64,000 bases of DNA from Ciona savignyi (taxonomy: Eukaryota; Chordata; Ascidiacea; Phlebobranchia; Cionidae): positions 1,689,598 to 1,753,597 of the forward strand of contig CH003264.1 of assembly GCA_000149265.1 (NCBI GenBank), read 5' to 3'. The stretch's first letter is position 1, and every line of letters begins with the position of its first letter. The translations under genes and the position numbers were made by a program. Shown here piece by piece: positions 31,183 to 41,285 of the stretch. The notes under the pieces are model-generated. The model was given only the letters and a program-made list of their open reading frames with translations, made no database searches and had not been told where the DNA came from.

Positions 31183-34100
31183 TTAATCTTTCTTAGATTT
31201 TTTTATCCAACTATCCAAAGGTTTGGTGTGTGGTCGTTTTACTCTGCATGGTATTTGTTTTGATGCACCTTCCGTTTTGTTTGGGCTACTACTGTGTAAC
31301 CACTTCATCAAGGATTTCTCTTCATTGCTGATTTTTTTCTTTGTTATATCCACTTCTTCAATGCACTGTGAAGCAACATTTTGGGGTTTTTCATTTCCAT
31401 GGTAAAAACAGTCAACAACCCTATCTAAAATATTTGTGTGTTAGGTGCAGATGTATAAAAAAGTAACACAAAAACAATAGAGAACGATTATAGCATGCAT
31501 CTGTATTATTGTGTGCTTTTCTTGACATAGATTAGTATACGTGTAAGTGTGTGTAGGCGAGATTATGAAATGCAAAGAGCGTTATCGTTCAGACAATCCT
31601 CATATTACCTGCCCTAAAGAATCTTGTGTAAAAATAGGAAAAACACGCAGAACTTTAATATTGCATTATCAGGTATTTTAACAAACAAATTCTTAAGAAT
31701 TTATATATTGCTGTGTTTATTTATTAAGATTAACATTTTGCACAAATTATTAGCTTACCTGCGGGCTGTTGTTTCTTGAATTATTTACAAACTTGGAAAC
31801 TGAATGCCAAGCAAGACAATCTTTTGATGTGATTAATTCTATAGCTTTATCAAGTGGTACATTCTCATTATCAAGCCAAGTTGTTATTTCATCATCAGTA
31901 GCTGAGTTTTTATAAACAATATTACTTTTATGAATATAAAAATAAACGTATTTTATATGATCGTATTAACTCGACTGTAAGCCACGGCTTATAAGGTTTT
32001 TCTTTCCATAATGTTTACGGCTTAAATTCAAGGGCGGCTTACATTCAAAGTCGGTTTACATTTTTTTTTCTTAGCGATTTGTTGCTATGCCAATACGGTA
32101 TTTTGTCTGATACTATGTCTTCCACTGGCTTACATTCAAGGGCTGCTTACATTAAATTTTTAACACTATCACATACGGCTTACAATCAAGGGCGGCTAAC
32201 AATCGAGTAAATACAGTAGTCAAGATTTACTGGGTCGCATTTCTGTTTACAATAAGAGACAATAAATAAACTTTACCTAGTACAGCTGGCATTCTATGAT
32301 GCAGCCACGCAAAACTTTCGTGAGCATCAACTGTGATAACAGTAAATGAATACAAGTCTTCATCGTTGTGGAAAGTTTTTTCAAATATTCCGGCCATGGT
32401 CAGTAGCTTCTTTCCTTTTTCTTCATTTTTGTGAGAAACATCTGAAGCTAAAACTGTTAGGTAAATTGCCAATGGACACAGGTAAATAGTACACAAATAA
32501 TATCAACCTTTTGGTAGACTAAACTGTACACTATAAATTAAGTTGATTATTAAAGGAATTTCACTAAGTTAAACTGAAAGGGGGCAAAAAAATAATTTCC
32601 ATAATTACAGCCACAATTAATGTGATACTGTACATATAACGTGATTCTAAATGGTAATAAAATTTTGATTAAAATTATGTAATTTCCATAATATAAATAT
32701 TTTATCCCCATAAATGGGAAAATGCATGTGGTATTATCACATGAGCAATTATCAGATTACTGTAGCCCAGTGGTTCTTAAACTTGTTGGAGGTACCGACT
32801 CCCGCAAGTTTTATGAGGGCATGCACCGAACCTTTTATATTTGTTAAAAAACTTGAGCCTAAAGTGAACTTATCCTAATCTCTGCTGAACCCCTGATACT
32901 GACTCATCGAACCCCTGGGGTTCGATCGAACCCAGTTTAAAACCACTGCTGTAGCCAATGAAATGTTTTGCATATAATGGAGACGTGCTTACAGTTTTAG
33001 TAGAAACCAGTTATCTACTGAGTTTAGGCAATATCCGCTGAGTGCCTTGGCTAAGGACACAAGCGACTATTCGGCTAAGATAAAAATACAAAATATGTAA
33101 CCTGGTGTGTTTGATACATTGTTTTGAAAGTATATGTAGTAAGGTTGTTTCCCATCTTTTGTTGTGTTCCATTCGTAGAACCCATCAGCTAACACAACAC
33201 AACGCTGTCCTTTTCTTAATGGAATGTTGTAAGACCTTTTTTGCAACATTGTATCACTTCGTGCATTGTTCATACTAAAACTCATTTTGTTCACATCATC
33301 GCCTGTTGATGCATGGTTGTTAGTGAAGAATTGCAAATCAAAATTTTCTTAAATTGACCTAACTATTTACAATACGTATTTAAAAAAAAAGATGATGTCC
33401 CAATTAACAGGATTCAACAATAAGCTTACACGGCTTAAAAATGTATGCTCAAATTATGCTACATATAATGACATTGCGATTATTCGACAGTACTTTAAGT
33501 AACTATGCTCGTTGATTTCTTTGGCCTACAATAATTGGAATCATATGCACATTCACCAGAGTTCTAATTCATATTCAGCGAACTAAGTTTATTCGATTTT
33601 TTTACCACTATCAATGGACCACGGTTCATCCCAATGAAGTAATTGCAATACAAATGGAACATTAAGTTAACATGCATTAATTTTTATCTGTGTAATTAAA
33701 AGCAAATGGAAAACGAATCGTCTACAAAGTGTATCTAAATTATTTGTTAACATCATAACTAGGGGGCTCATGGTAAAACGTGATAACTAAGGGTCAATTT
33801 AATAGTAAATAATATTAAATACACTTAAATTGCAATATTCAAGTGAAAAAAATTATAGGTAATTGGAGTGCATTATAGGATAATAACTCAAGATTGACTG
33901 ATTTTAAACAATTTGTAAGCTGAAAAGAGTTGCACCCAAAAAAGTGCTCTTGCTTCAAATGAGGACCTTCTATGGAAATTAAAGTCTTGGAAATAGATAA
34001 TACAAAGTTACCTTAGCTACATATGAAGTAGTATCGATACCTTTAAACCAATTAGGAACTAGACCCCATCTCATCGCAGCTATAACACGATTGCTATCAC

Positions 34101-34474
34101 AACCTTTTCCCTCGTTTATATGGCTGGCATTCACAAGAATGGGACAGTATGATTGAGGTGCTTTGTTATAGCTCGGAACATACTTGTCTTTGTTTATTTT
34201 CCATTTTGGATCTATTTCTTTGCCATCTTTGTCCCTGTACCTAGAAATAAAAATAAAAAAAAAACCTTTTGGCATCTACCTCTATACATTTAATATAGAG
34301 GATTAGAGGTAGTGGTTCATTTGATTGAGAATGCTAAAATTTTACCCAAAATAAAACGATAAAAATATTACAAATTCATTAAGCTATTTCTTAACAACAT
34401 ATATAACATTTAACCTACCTACATGACTTGCTAATATCGTCGGGATTTAATGTACAAGCAGTCCTACCACACAT
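31183..34474 (-). CDS. HMCES: abasic-site processing protein HMCES (SRAP peptidase family)
   Basis: Sensor that crosslinks through Cys2 to abasic sites in single-stranded DNA at forks. Exons: 34419-34474, 34041-34240, 33102-33302, 32277-32441, 31759-31901, 31183-31424. The protein starts M-C-G-R-T, so the catalytic Cys2 is exposed after Met removal. Other active-site residues are present: Asn in MNNARSDT, Glu in DGFYEW and His in HHRMP. MRWGLVPNWFK and LTMAGIF are family hallmarks. Using donor AAAG/GTATCG for exon 2 and acceptor CAACAG/GCGATG for exon 3 gives an alignment of the same length as human. The junction from exon 5 (phase 0) to exon 6 (needs one base) does not balance, so a micro-exon or sequence error there is likely. 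The C-terminal part is Lys-rich and ends in WIKKSKKD, with a PIP-like WIKK tail. Confidence 0.9.
32700..33072 (-). repeat. SINE copy split by a hAT-type MITE
   Basis: SINE sequence (TTATCCCCATAAATGGGAAAATG, ATTATCACATGAGCAAT) stops at 32767 and resumes at 32949 with head sequence (TTTAGGCAATATCCGCTGAGTGCCTTGGC), so the insertion came after the SINE. Confidence 0.7.
32768..32948. mobile_element. hAT-type MITE, 181 bp, with perfect 8-bp target duplication
   Basis: Begins CAGTGGTTCTTAAACT and ends AGTTTAAAACCACTG, the typical hAT terminal inverted repeat. It is flanked on both sides by CTGTAGCC (32760-32767 and 32949-32956), the 8-bp duplication hAT transposases make. No coding capacity. Confidence 0.9.
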
Positions 34475-34479
34475 ATCGG

Positions 34480-35000
34480 GATTTTTCTACAAAATACAAT
34501 TGCTTTATATCAATGTAAATTATATGAAAAAAGAGACTTTTACATACAGGAGTATACTACTTCACAGTTATAGATTATGTGTCTTACATATATGTGAAAT
34601 ATGTGACACTCTTGACGACAAATGCTCAAAATACAGTTCATCAAAGAAAAACAATAAACAATTGTATAGAATGGTGAACATTTAGTAGATGCCAGAATAC
34701 CTAAATTTGAACTATTTTTTTGTTTAAAACAAAATCGAAAATTACTAAGAAAAAATAAGAAACAAAATTTAAACTAAACCGAATATGTCAATTGCCAAGA
34801 ATAATGTACATGGGATCGGTAGTATCACAAAAAAGAAACTAGTAAGCTTAAATATATTTGAAAGATCATTAATTTACGTTTATGTAAAATAAATTGTAGA
34901 AAATTATGAAACCACAAATTAGATAAAGACCATGTAAAAAATGTAGAAAAATATGAAACTCTAAGTTATGGTAAATTAGATGAGAGTAAAAGCAGTGAAC
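34480..35000. other. spacer between HMCES and BBS1
   Basis: AT-rich non-coding sequence. No gene or repeat recognised; short frames are unconvincing. Confidence 0.35.
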
Positions 35001-35003
35001 ATA

Positions 35004-36773
35004 TTATACTACAACTACACCTTCTGACACTGGCATCGATATATTGGCGGTTACAATAGGTTTAGGTTTGCTTCGCGAAACAACTATTGCTGTAATGGCA
35101 CCTTGGGTAGGCTGGTCAGTTGCTATGCACTCGATACGCACCGAGAATTTGTAAGCTATCTGTGGCACAAGAGGGGGAAAACTAAATATACGAGGTGTCA
35201 CAGAATAAACCGAATCAGAGTATTTGAACATTAGTTTCAAATCTGTGTTTAGTTTTGGGTCTGATGCTGAGACACTTGCTGTGTTTTCAACAGTGACAAG
35301 CATTTGAAAGACGGGTCCAATCCCTTGGACTGTAGCACTCAGTTTTAACGGCAGATCAGGGTCATCGGATATTGGTGTTATGCTTGAGTTAAGGCCTTTT
35401 AGGTAAGTCTTAGCTGCTTGTAGTCTCATAAGCTGCAGATCATGCTGGAAACTTTGGAACATTTCCGTACCGTGTTCTCTTTCACGAACTGTCTGATCGA
35501 CAAACATCTGTGTTTTCTTTGGAATGTCAAGTTTTGTTTTTAGCCCCACAGGTGGACCTTTATAAGCTACTTGCTCGGTGTACTCAGCCGTTCGTTTAAG
35601 TATGTAAATATGCAAGGCTCCTGATGCTGTTACACAAACCAATGTGTTGTCTTCTCTGCCATACCTCCCAAAACACAGAGCTTCTGGCCGGTCATTTAAT
35701 TTTAAAGTGTCCACCAAGTTTTTCTCTCTGTATATTCTAACTTCATTATTTTCCAAGCCAACCAGTAAAACTTTAAACCCCTTGGCTTTAAGGTCCATCA
35801 CACTTGTGCATAAAATATTGACTGGGAGTTGAATAGTCCACAACTTTTTACCTTTCGTTGTGTAGCATGAGATGGTTTTGTCCATGCAAGCAACAACAAG
35901 ATGTTTATGTAATCGCTCAATCCCAACAATTTGTGAGTTAAGTTCAATGCAAACGCGATACTCACTGGAATCTTTTCTCAGGGTATAAATCTTTCCATCT
36001 CGACAGGCAACAAACAAGCGGAAGTCAACATCATACAATCCAGATACATTGATGAATACTGGAATGGAACAAAGCTGGTAACTCTTTAATTGAGTAAAAG
36101 CTTCCGAGTCAATTATTTGTATTTCCTTGTGTTCGGTTCCGACTACTACACATGATATTGCATCATCTTCCGCTACAGATTTCTTCATTGGTGTTAAACA
36201 AGTGATGATTGTTTCTTTTTTAAGAGTAACATTCTTATGAGATGCAATAAAAGCCTCAGCCTCATCCCGACTCTCCAGTTGCAAATATCGCAAAGTTTGT
36301 GCAGTGAGGGTAGAGGCATGGCATTCCTCTTTTAAACTGCTTAGAGCAGCAGTCAGTACTTCAGGAATCACATCCTCATGTTGTGCTTCATGCCACAAAC
36401 TTTTCTCTGCTTCGTTCAGAGGCAGCAATGGTAGAGTGTACCGAAAATAAGGCCTCATGTTTTTATATACAAATATGCAAGCACCTGAAGCGACAAGCAG
36501 GCCAGGTGTGCGGGGTTCTGTGACGTCCATGTAAATGCTAGCAATACCTGATGGTAAATCTATCAATGCATTTTCATGAATAACAGAAGTTCCTTTGAAT
36601 ACCTTGAGTGTCATATTATAAAGTCCTGTTCCTAAATCGGCAATGACAAGTTTAGAATCTCCATCACTGTTAAGATCAGAAAGCACAAGGCAGGAAGGGA
36701 AGGTGTAAATACCAGCCACAGGATCGTAATGTGCACTCAGCCAGTTTGAGTTGGTTTCTACTTCTTTATCCAT
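35004..36773 (-). CDS. BBS1: Bardet-Biedl syndrome 1 protein, BBSome subunit
   Basis: Single exon, 589 residues (human 593). BBS1 is the BBSome subunit that binds ARL6-GTP and links the coat to ciliary membrane cargo. Similarity runs end to end: SNWLSAHYDPVAGIYTFPSC at the start; EPRTPGLLVASG, VYKNMRPYFRYTLPLLP and TEHKEIQIIDSEAFTQL in the N-terminal propeller; then CFGRYGREDNTL, KILKRTA-type YILKRTAEYTEQ and VDQTVREREHGTEMFQSFQ before the GAE-like C-terminal domain ending in MPVSEGVVVV. The human gene has 17 exons. It is the last of three tandem intronless genes, 485 bases after SNF8. Confidence 0.96.
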   Translation of the reverse strand: MDKEVETNSNWLSAHYDPVAGIYTFPSCLVLSDLNSDGDSKLVIADLGTGLYNMTLKVFKGTSVIHENALIDLPSGIASIYMDVTEPRTPGLLVASGACIFVYKNMRPYFRYTLPLLPLNEAEKSLWHEAQHEDVIPEVLTAALSSLKEECHASTLTAQTLRYLQLESRDEAEAFIASHKNVTLKKETIITCLTPMKKSVAEDDAISCVVVGTEHKEIQIIDSEAFTQLKSYQLCSIPVFINVSGLYDVDFRLFVACRDGKIYTLRKDSSEYRVCIELNSQIVGIERLHKHLVVACMDKTISCYTTKGKKLWTIQLPVNILCTSVMDLKAKGFKVLLVGLENNEVRIYREKNLVDTLKLNDRPEALCFGRYGREDNTLVCVTASGALHIYILKRTAEYTEQVAYKGPPVGLKTKLDIPKKTQMFVDQTVREREHGTEMFQSFQHDLQLMRLQAAKTYLKGLNSSITPISDDPDLPLKLSATVQGIGPVFQMLVTVENTASVSASDPKLNTDLKLMFKYSDSVYSVTPRIFSFPPLVPQIAYKFSVRIECIATDQPTQGAITAIVVSRSKPKPIVTANISMPVSEGVVVV

Positions 36774-37258
36774 TTCAAGTTGAAATTTTCAACACTACGC
36801 CAATGTGCTTACAAATAGTTAATTAAAATAATTGCTTGACCTAGGCCTATCTTGTCTGGAAAAAGATACATAGAATGGTACAATTAAAGATGTTATATCA
36901 CGAACATCACTAATTAACAGATATTGATAAAACATTATTTGCTTAAAATGACCAGTATGTTATAAAAAATCTGACATAATAGTACCAAATATTCATTATA
37001 TATACTGATACATAGTTTAATAATAAACTAACTACCAGTACCAGCATTTTCTTTTTATAAACAAATCGTCCATTAGGTATTTTATTAACAAAGGTGTAGT
37101 TGCAACACTTTTAAAAAAAATATACACTATATATTTATTATCAGTAAATATTTATTGATTATATTTTTCATAAAATTCTAATACGCAATTATTTTTTAAA
37201 TTTTTCCTTTGTTTTTCGGGACTTCATGATTCATTATATAACCCACGATAAACAAAAC

Positions 37259-38005
37259 TTAATTATTGTTCTTAACATTAAAAAATGCTGGAAACCAAAA
37301 CCAGGTTTCCTTATTTGGTGTTTGTGTATCAATCCAAGCCATTCCTTCTCTGACCAAATGTTCCATAACATGTTGTATACGCTCAGTCTGCCAGTTATAC
37401 ATTGCTTCAATATCACTATAAGACACTTTACCATTATACTTTTGAGCAACTTCTAAAACAGCAGAATGATCCATATTAAGTTCACCAGGTACTGACTTTA
37501 CGATTTGTTTTGAACCTGTGCCAAGTAGAGTGAAACCTGTACCGAGCAGTTTTAGTTTCGATAACGCGGTTTTAATGTCATCTAATGAAATATCTTGTGC
37601 ATATTTTCCTCTGGTTTTCAAAAGTTTTTGATGCAGCTCTTTAATTGGCATGATTCCACCATTTTGCGGCCTGGTTGTAATGCATACTTCAACTAACTGC
37701 ACCCCAAGCTCATAATAAAAGTCACCTACTCCCAGCATTTCTGACCAGAATCCTTTCCCAGAGGCCAATGGATCAACGCCAATAGTAGCGCACATCTGTT
37801 GGAACTGACGACGAAATTGAGGATCTTTTCTTATTTCTTGCTTATGGTTGGCAGCAAATTTCTCTAGATGTGAATGAAAAGTCTCAAGTTGTTTACTCAG
37901 CTGATCAAGTTGTATCATAGCAAGTTCGTTTCCATGTTCCTTATACCTAGAAGTTTCCAGCTTCTTCTTAGTAATAGCACTTGCTCCTACCCCTCTTCGC
38001 CGCAT
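37259..38005 (-). CDS. SNF8: vacuolar sorting protein SNF8 (VPS22/EAP30), ESCRT-II subunit
   Basis: Single exon, 248 residues (human 258). ESCRT-II recruits ESCRT-III to sort ubiquitinated membrane proteins into multivesicular bodies. The start at the ATG reading MRRRGVGASAITKKK matches the family N-terminus; the codon opening the frame upstream at 38029 is TTG. An N-terminal helical hairpin (about residues 20-75) is followed by two winged-helix domains with FWSEMLGVGDFYYELGVQLVEVC and LGTGFTLLG. Lies 304 bases downstream of PSTK and 485 upstream of BBS1 on the same strand. Confidence 0.95.
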   Translation of the reverse strand: MRRRGVGASAITKKKLETSRYKEHGNELAMIQLDQLSKQLETFHSHLEKFAANHKQEIRKDPQFRRQFQQMCATIGVDPLASGKGFWSEMLGVGDFYYELGVQLVEVCITTRPQNGGIMPIKELHQKLLKTRGKYAQDISLDDIKTALSKLKLLGTGFTLLGTGSKQIVKSVPGELNMDHSAVLEVAQKYNGKVSYSDIEAMYNWQTERIQHVMEHLVREGMAWIDTQTPNKETWFWFPAFFNVKNNN

Positions 38006-38309
38006 TGTAAATTTAACAAGTCTATTCAATGATCTTATGTATAAACTGAAAATATTGTAAATATATTTTAACTATGTATGCATACCACAACTGCCCATAT
38101 GTGGAAATAAATTAAATGTACCTATAATGGGTAGCCATTATACCCATAGACAATGTGAGTGTGAGTACAGCTAGATGATACCTTATATTGGTTAATCGTA
38201 AACTCTACAAATAGGCACTAATTATGCTAGTCGTTTAACAACACTGGTTTAAATTAATAACACACCTGCAAACAACAGCAAATAGATACATACCAGCTGT
38301 ACACTTTCC

Positions 38310-39305
38310 TTAAAAAGGTTTCGAAAATTCAGTGAAATAAGCATCGAACAATAGTCTTAACTTCTGTTTCAATAAATTTATATCCACCAGTTGAGTTTCT
38401 GATTCTACAAAAATTGTTAAATCCACATCTTGTTTAAATGAAAGTAATATTTTTCCCTTGACACATGCTACTTCGGCGGTGAAAACTGGTATACCGGTAT
38501 TCTGCTTTTCTTTTAAATCTTTTATTTTGTCACCAACAAGTTGGCGAAGAATAATATCAGCCTGATGTATTACATTTCTTTGATTTGCAACTTTTGATTG
38601 TTCAACGTAATCTGCGTCAGGCATGGGTGTTGTACTTAAAGGGTTGTATAAAACAGTTTCAATAAGATTTAGCATTTCAAAATAAGATGTTTCATTAATA
38701 AAAGTTGAAGTGTCAATAACATAGGTACAATCTTTTTCCCATGAACAATGTCCTGCATCTTCTAGTTGTGCATGGATTTGTATAATAGATTTATTTAAAA
38801 TGGCAAGTGCGTTAGATCGAAGACTATTTCGCTCCAAACAGCTTGTAAGATCACATTTAGTTTGAATAACACAATACCCAATCCGTAGTTTCCGTGCAAG
38901 GTGGTAATACTGCTGACGCATGCTTCGGTAATGCATGGTGTCATCGATAAGAAAAACAATACATTTATTAGTTGTTGTTTCAAGACTGCTCACAGTGTTT
39001 AATAAATGAACAATAGCTTCCGATTGAAGATTCTGGTAGTCAGTTTTTAATTTATGTACTGGTAATACAGATTTTGTTAAACAACCTTGTTGTATGGTTT
39101 CAACCAACAGTTCAACAAAACTAAACACTTGATTACGAGCATTCTTCCATGTCCTATCTTCTAGTTCAATCCAATTTAAAAGTGAATCATAACAGACATG
39201 AACCCACTGATATTGCAGTCGTTTAGTAAGTTCTGTACAAATCGTAGATTTTCCGGAAGCAGGTATTCCACTTAGAATGCACACACAAACAACACCAGTT
39301 CCCAT
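38310..39305 (-). CDS. PSTK: L-seryl-tRNA(Sec) kinase
   Basis: Phosphorylates seryl-tRNA(Sec) so that SEPSECS can convert it to selenocysteinyl-tRNA. Single exon, 331 residues. The Walker A motif GIPASGKST is at residues 13-21. A Walker B/lid region FLIDDTMHYRSMRQQYYHLARK follows in the middle and matches the human protein closely. CDLTSCLERN then corresponds to the RxxxR-type lid. The C-terminal domain that contacts the D arm of tRNA(Sec) is weakly conserved, as usual. The first gene of a three-gene intronless run (PSTK, SNF8, BBS1) on the minus strand. Confidence 0.9.
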   Translation of the reverse strand: MGTGVVCVCILSGIPASGKSTICTELTKRLQYQWVHVCYDSLLNWIELEDRTWKNARNQVFSFVELLVETIQQGCLTKSVLPVHKLKTDYQNLQSEAIVHLLNTVSSLETTTNKCIVFLIDDTMHYRSMRQQYYHLARKLRIGYCVIQTKCDLTSCLERNSLRSNALAILNKSIIQIHAQLEDAGHCSWEKDCTYVIDTSTFINETSYFEMLNLIETVLYNPLSTTPMPDADYVEQSKVANQRNVIHQADIILRQLVGDKIKDLKEKQNTGIPVFTAEVACVKGKILLSFKQDVDLTIFVESETQLVDINLLKQKLRLLFDAYFTEFSKPF

Positions 39306-40952
39306 GTTTACATATTTGGCATGTTAGGTTTAAAGTCTATTACAATTATTAATTATTATAGATCTGTTCTATCACGACTATTGACATGCACATTTTATTT
39401 TATTTCAGTTGGTTTGCATTGATTCCTGATGATATCAACACCAAGAAATATAATTATATTAAAATTATTAAAAAAATTATAATAGGCCTAATAAATACAG
39501 TACTACAGGATTTTAGGGCAGTACGCCTAAATGTATAGTGAGTGTCCCATACTGTTTGTACAATAAATTTCTATTATTGAACCCTTTTCGATAAGGTCGG
39601 TGAAGTACGCCACTTCTAACTTAAACAAGCAAACAAAACACAATCTTGACGACTATTTGTTGTTTGATTCACCAAAACAAAATTACATAGGACCTCTATG
39701 GGTGGAAGCAAAATCAGCACCATGTCAGTTCAACCATGACGAGGGATACCTTTATAAAAATTCCTGCCAAATTTGTTGCTTATAAAAGATTATCGTCGTC
39801 GTTACCAAACAGATTACAATACATTAATTAATTATTGGTTCGAAGGGAACAAATGTTGATATTAGTGGGAATTCCCCTCGTAAAGGTCAATGCAAACTAT
39901 CGAAATGGCAGTTAGGATTTACTAAAAGTTCCAACCTGATTAAATAACAAGTTTATGACATGGAGACATGCCTCTTGCCCAGCAAATGAAAGATAAAAAA
40001 AACAGAGTCAAATTAAAATGTGTTTTTTTCGGAATCTATATATAAATATATATTTCACCTAACAACTTAAAGATTTATATAGTTCAACCTAACAACTTAA
40101 AGATTATTTAAAAGCTAGACATGGAAGCTTGGAATAAAATTTATTTTATTGCATTTTTTTACTATGCTAGATTTCGAATACCTTATCACCATACCCGGCT
40201 TATTACCATACCCATTTTTTTGTGCAATTTGTATATTTATCGGTTGCATATACTATTCGGCTAAACAATTTTAACACACCGGCAAGCGCAGATTATCCAA
40301 GCACACTGTCCTATTGAAGTCTTGGGTGTATAATTAAAGGTTACTTCCATAGAACCTAACCACTCTGGCTTACCCAAAGACACAGCCAACTAGCTAGTAA
40401 CCATTTTGGAACCTGCAATTCTTCGGCTGAAAGGCAACCCGCTCAGCCATCAAGCTAATTGGTCAGACAACATATCTTCAAGCAAACTAATGTTTTGTTC
40501 TAAACCGTAAAAACCAGGTGGTCAAACTTATCAAATGCGTGCCAATCTGGTGTTAATTATGTGTCAACCATGCATGTCAATTGCAATGTTTTATCTGCTC
40601 TTGACAATAGCCACAGATATTTGCTAGTGGGAACAAAAACCATAGAGGTTGTATACACTGTGTGTACGTCGTTTGTTTTAAATACAACAATATGGTTACA
40701 GGCACTGCTTACTGAACCCATTGCAGTGTGTTGTAAAGAAAGGAAGCATTGCTTTAGTTATAGTTGAAATGCTGAGTTTAAAAATTTAAGCAATATCGGT
40801 AACTGTTGTATGGTTTTGTCAAAATAAGTTATATTTGTGTCTATATTGTTAGACACTAAATCTGGTAGGGTGATTCCCTAACTATCAGTATTCAGACGAA
40901 TACTCTGACAACGTCACGAACGGTCACTTTATTTTTGACTAAAGTAAAATAA
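39306..40952. other. repeat-bearing intergenic region before the gap
   Basis: Contains a module at 39870-39960 matching the right end of the 336-bp array, a reversed SINE head at 40335-40475 and a reversed SINE middle piece at 40700-40765. No gene supported; the 39600-39785 frame has no recognisable features. Confidence 0.5.
40335..40765 (-). repeat. two reversed SINE fragments
   Basis: 40335-40475 has ACACAGCCAACTAGCTAG and AACCTGCAATTCTTCGGCTG (reversed head). 40700-40765 has CTGAACCCATTGCAGTGTGTTG (reversed middle). Confidence 0.6.
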
Positions 40953-41052
40953 NNNNNNNNNNNNNNNNNNNNNNNNNNNNNNNNNNNNNNNNNNNNNNNN
41001 NNNNNNNNNNNNNNNNNNNNNNNNNNNNNNNNNNNNNNNNNNNNNNNNNNNN
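40953..41052. other. assembly gap of 100 N
   Basis: Exactly 100 unknown bases, the usual placeholder for a gap of unknown size. PSTK-ERLEC1 spacing is therefore not known. Confidence 1.
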
Positions 41053-41285
41053 TTTAACCAATTCTGGCAATCCTGCAAAGAGGCTGCGATCTGAGCTCCC
41101 CACCATAGCTTTTTAGCTCCTCACTGCTAAACACTGTTGTGACACTGAAATAATAAATATATAACCCATCTATGTTATCCTCCAGATCATATAAATTGTT
41201 TATAGAGACTGTATTTAACTTAAGTTTAAAATATGATATAGTTCTCCAAAGTGGTATATTTGGTATTGAAACAAAGATTTCTGCG

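Noticed and set aside
41172..41285. Upstream in-frame ATG for ERLEC1
   Set aside because: It would put 38 extra residues before a good signal peptide that starts at 41286.
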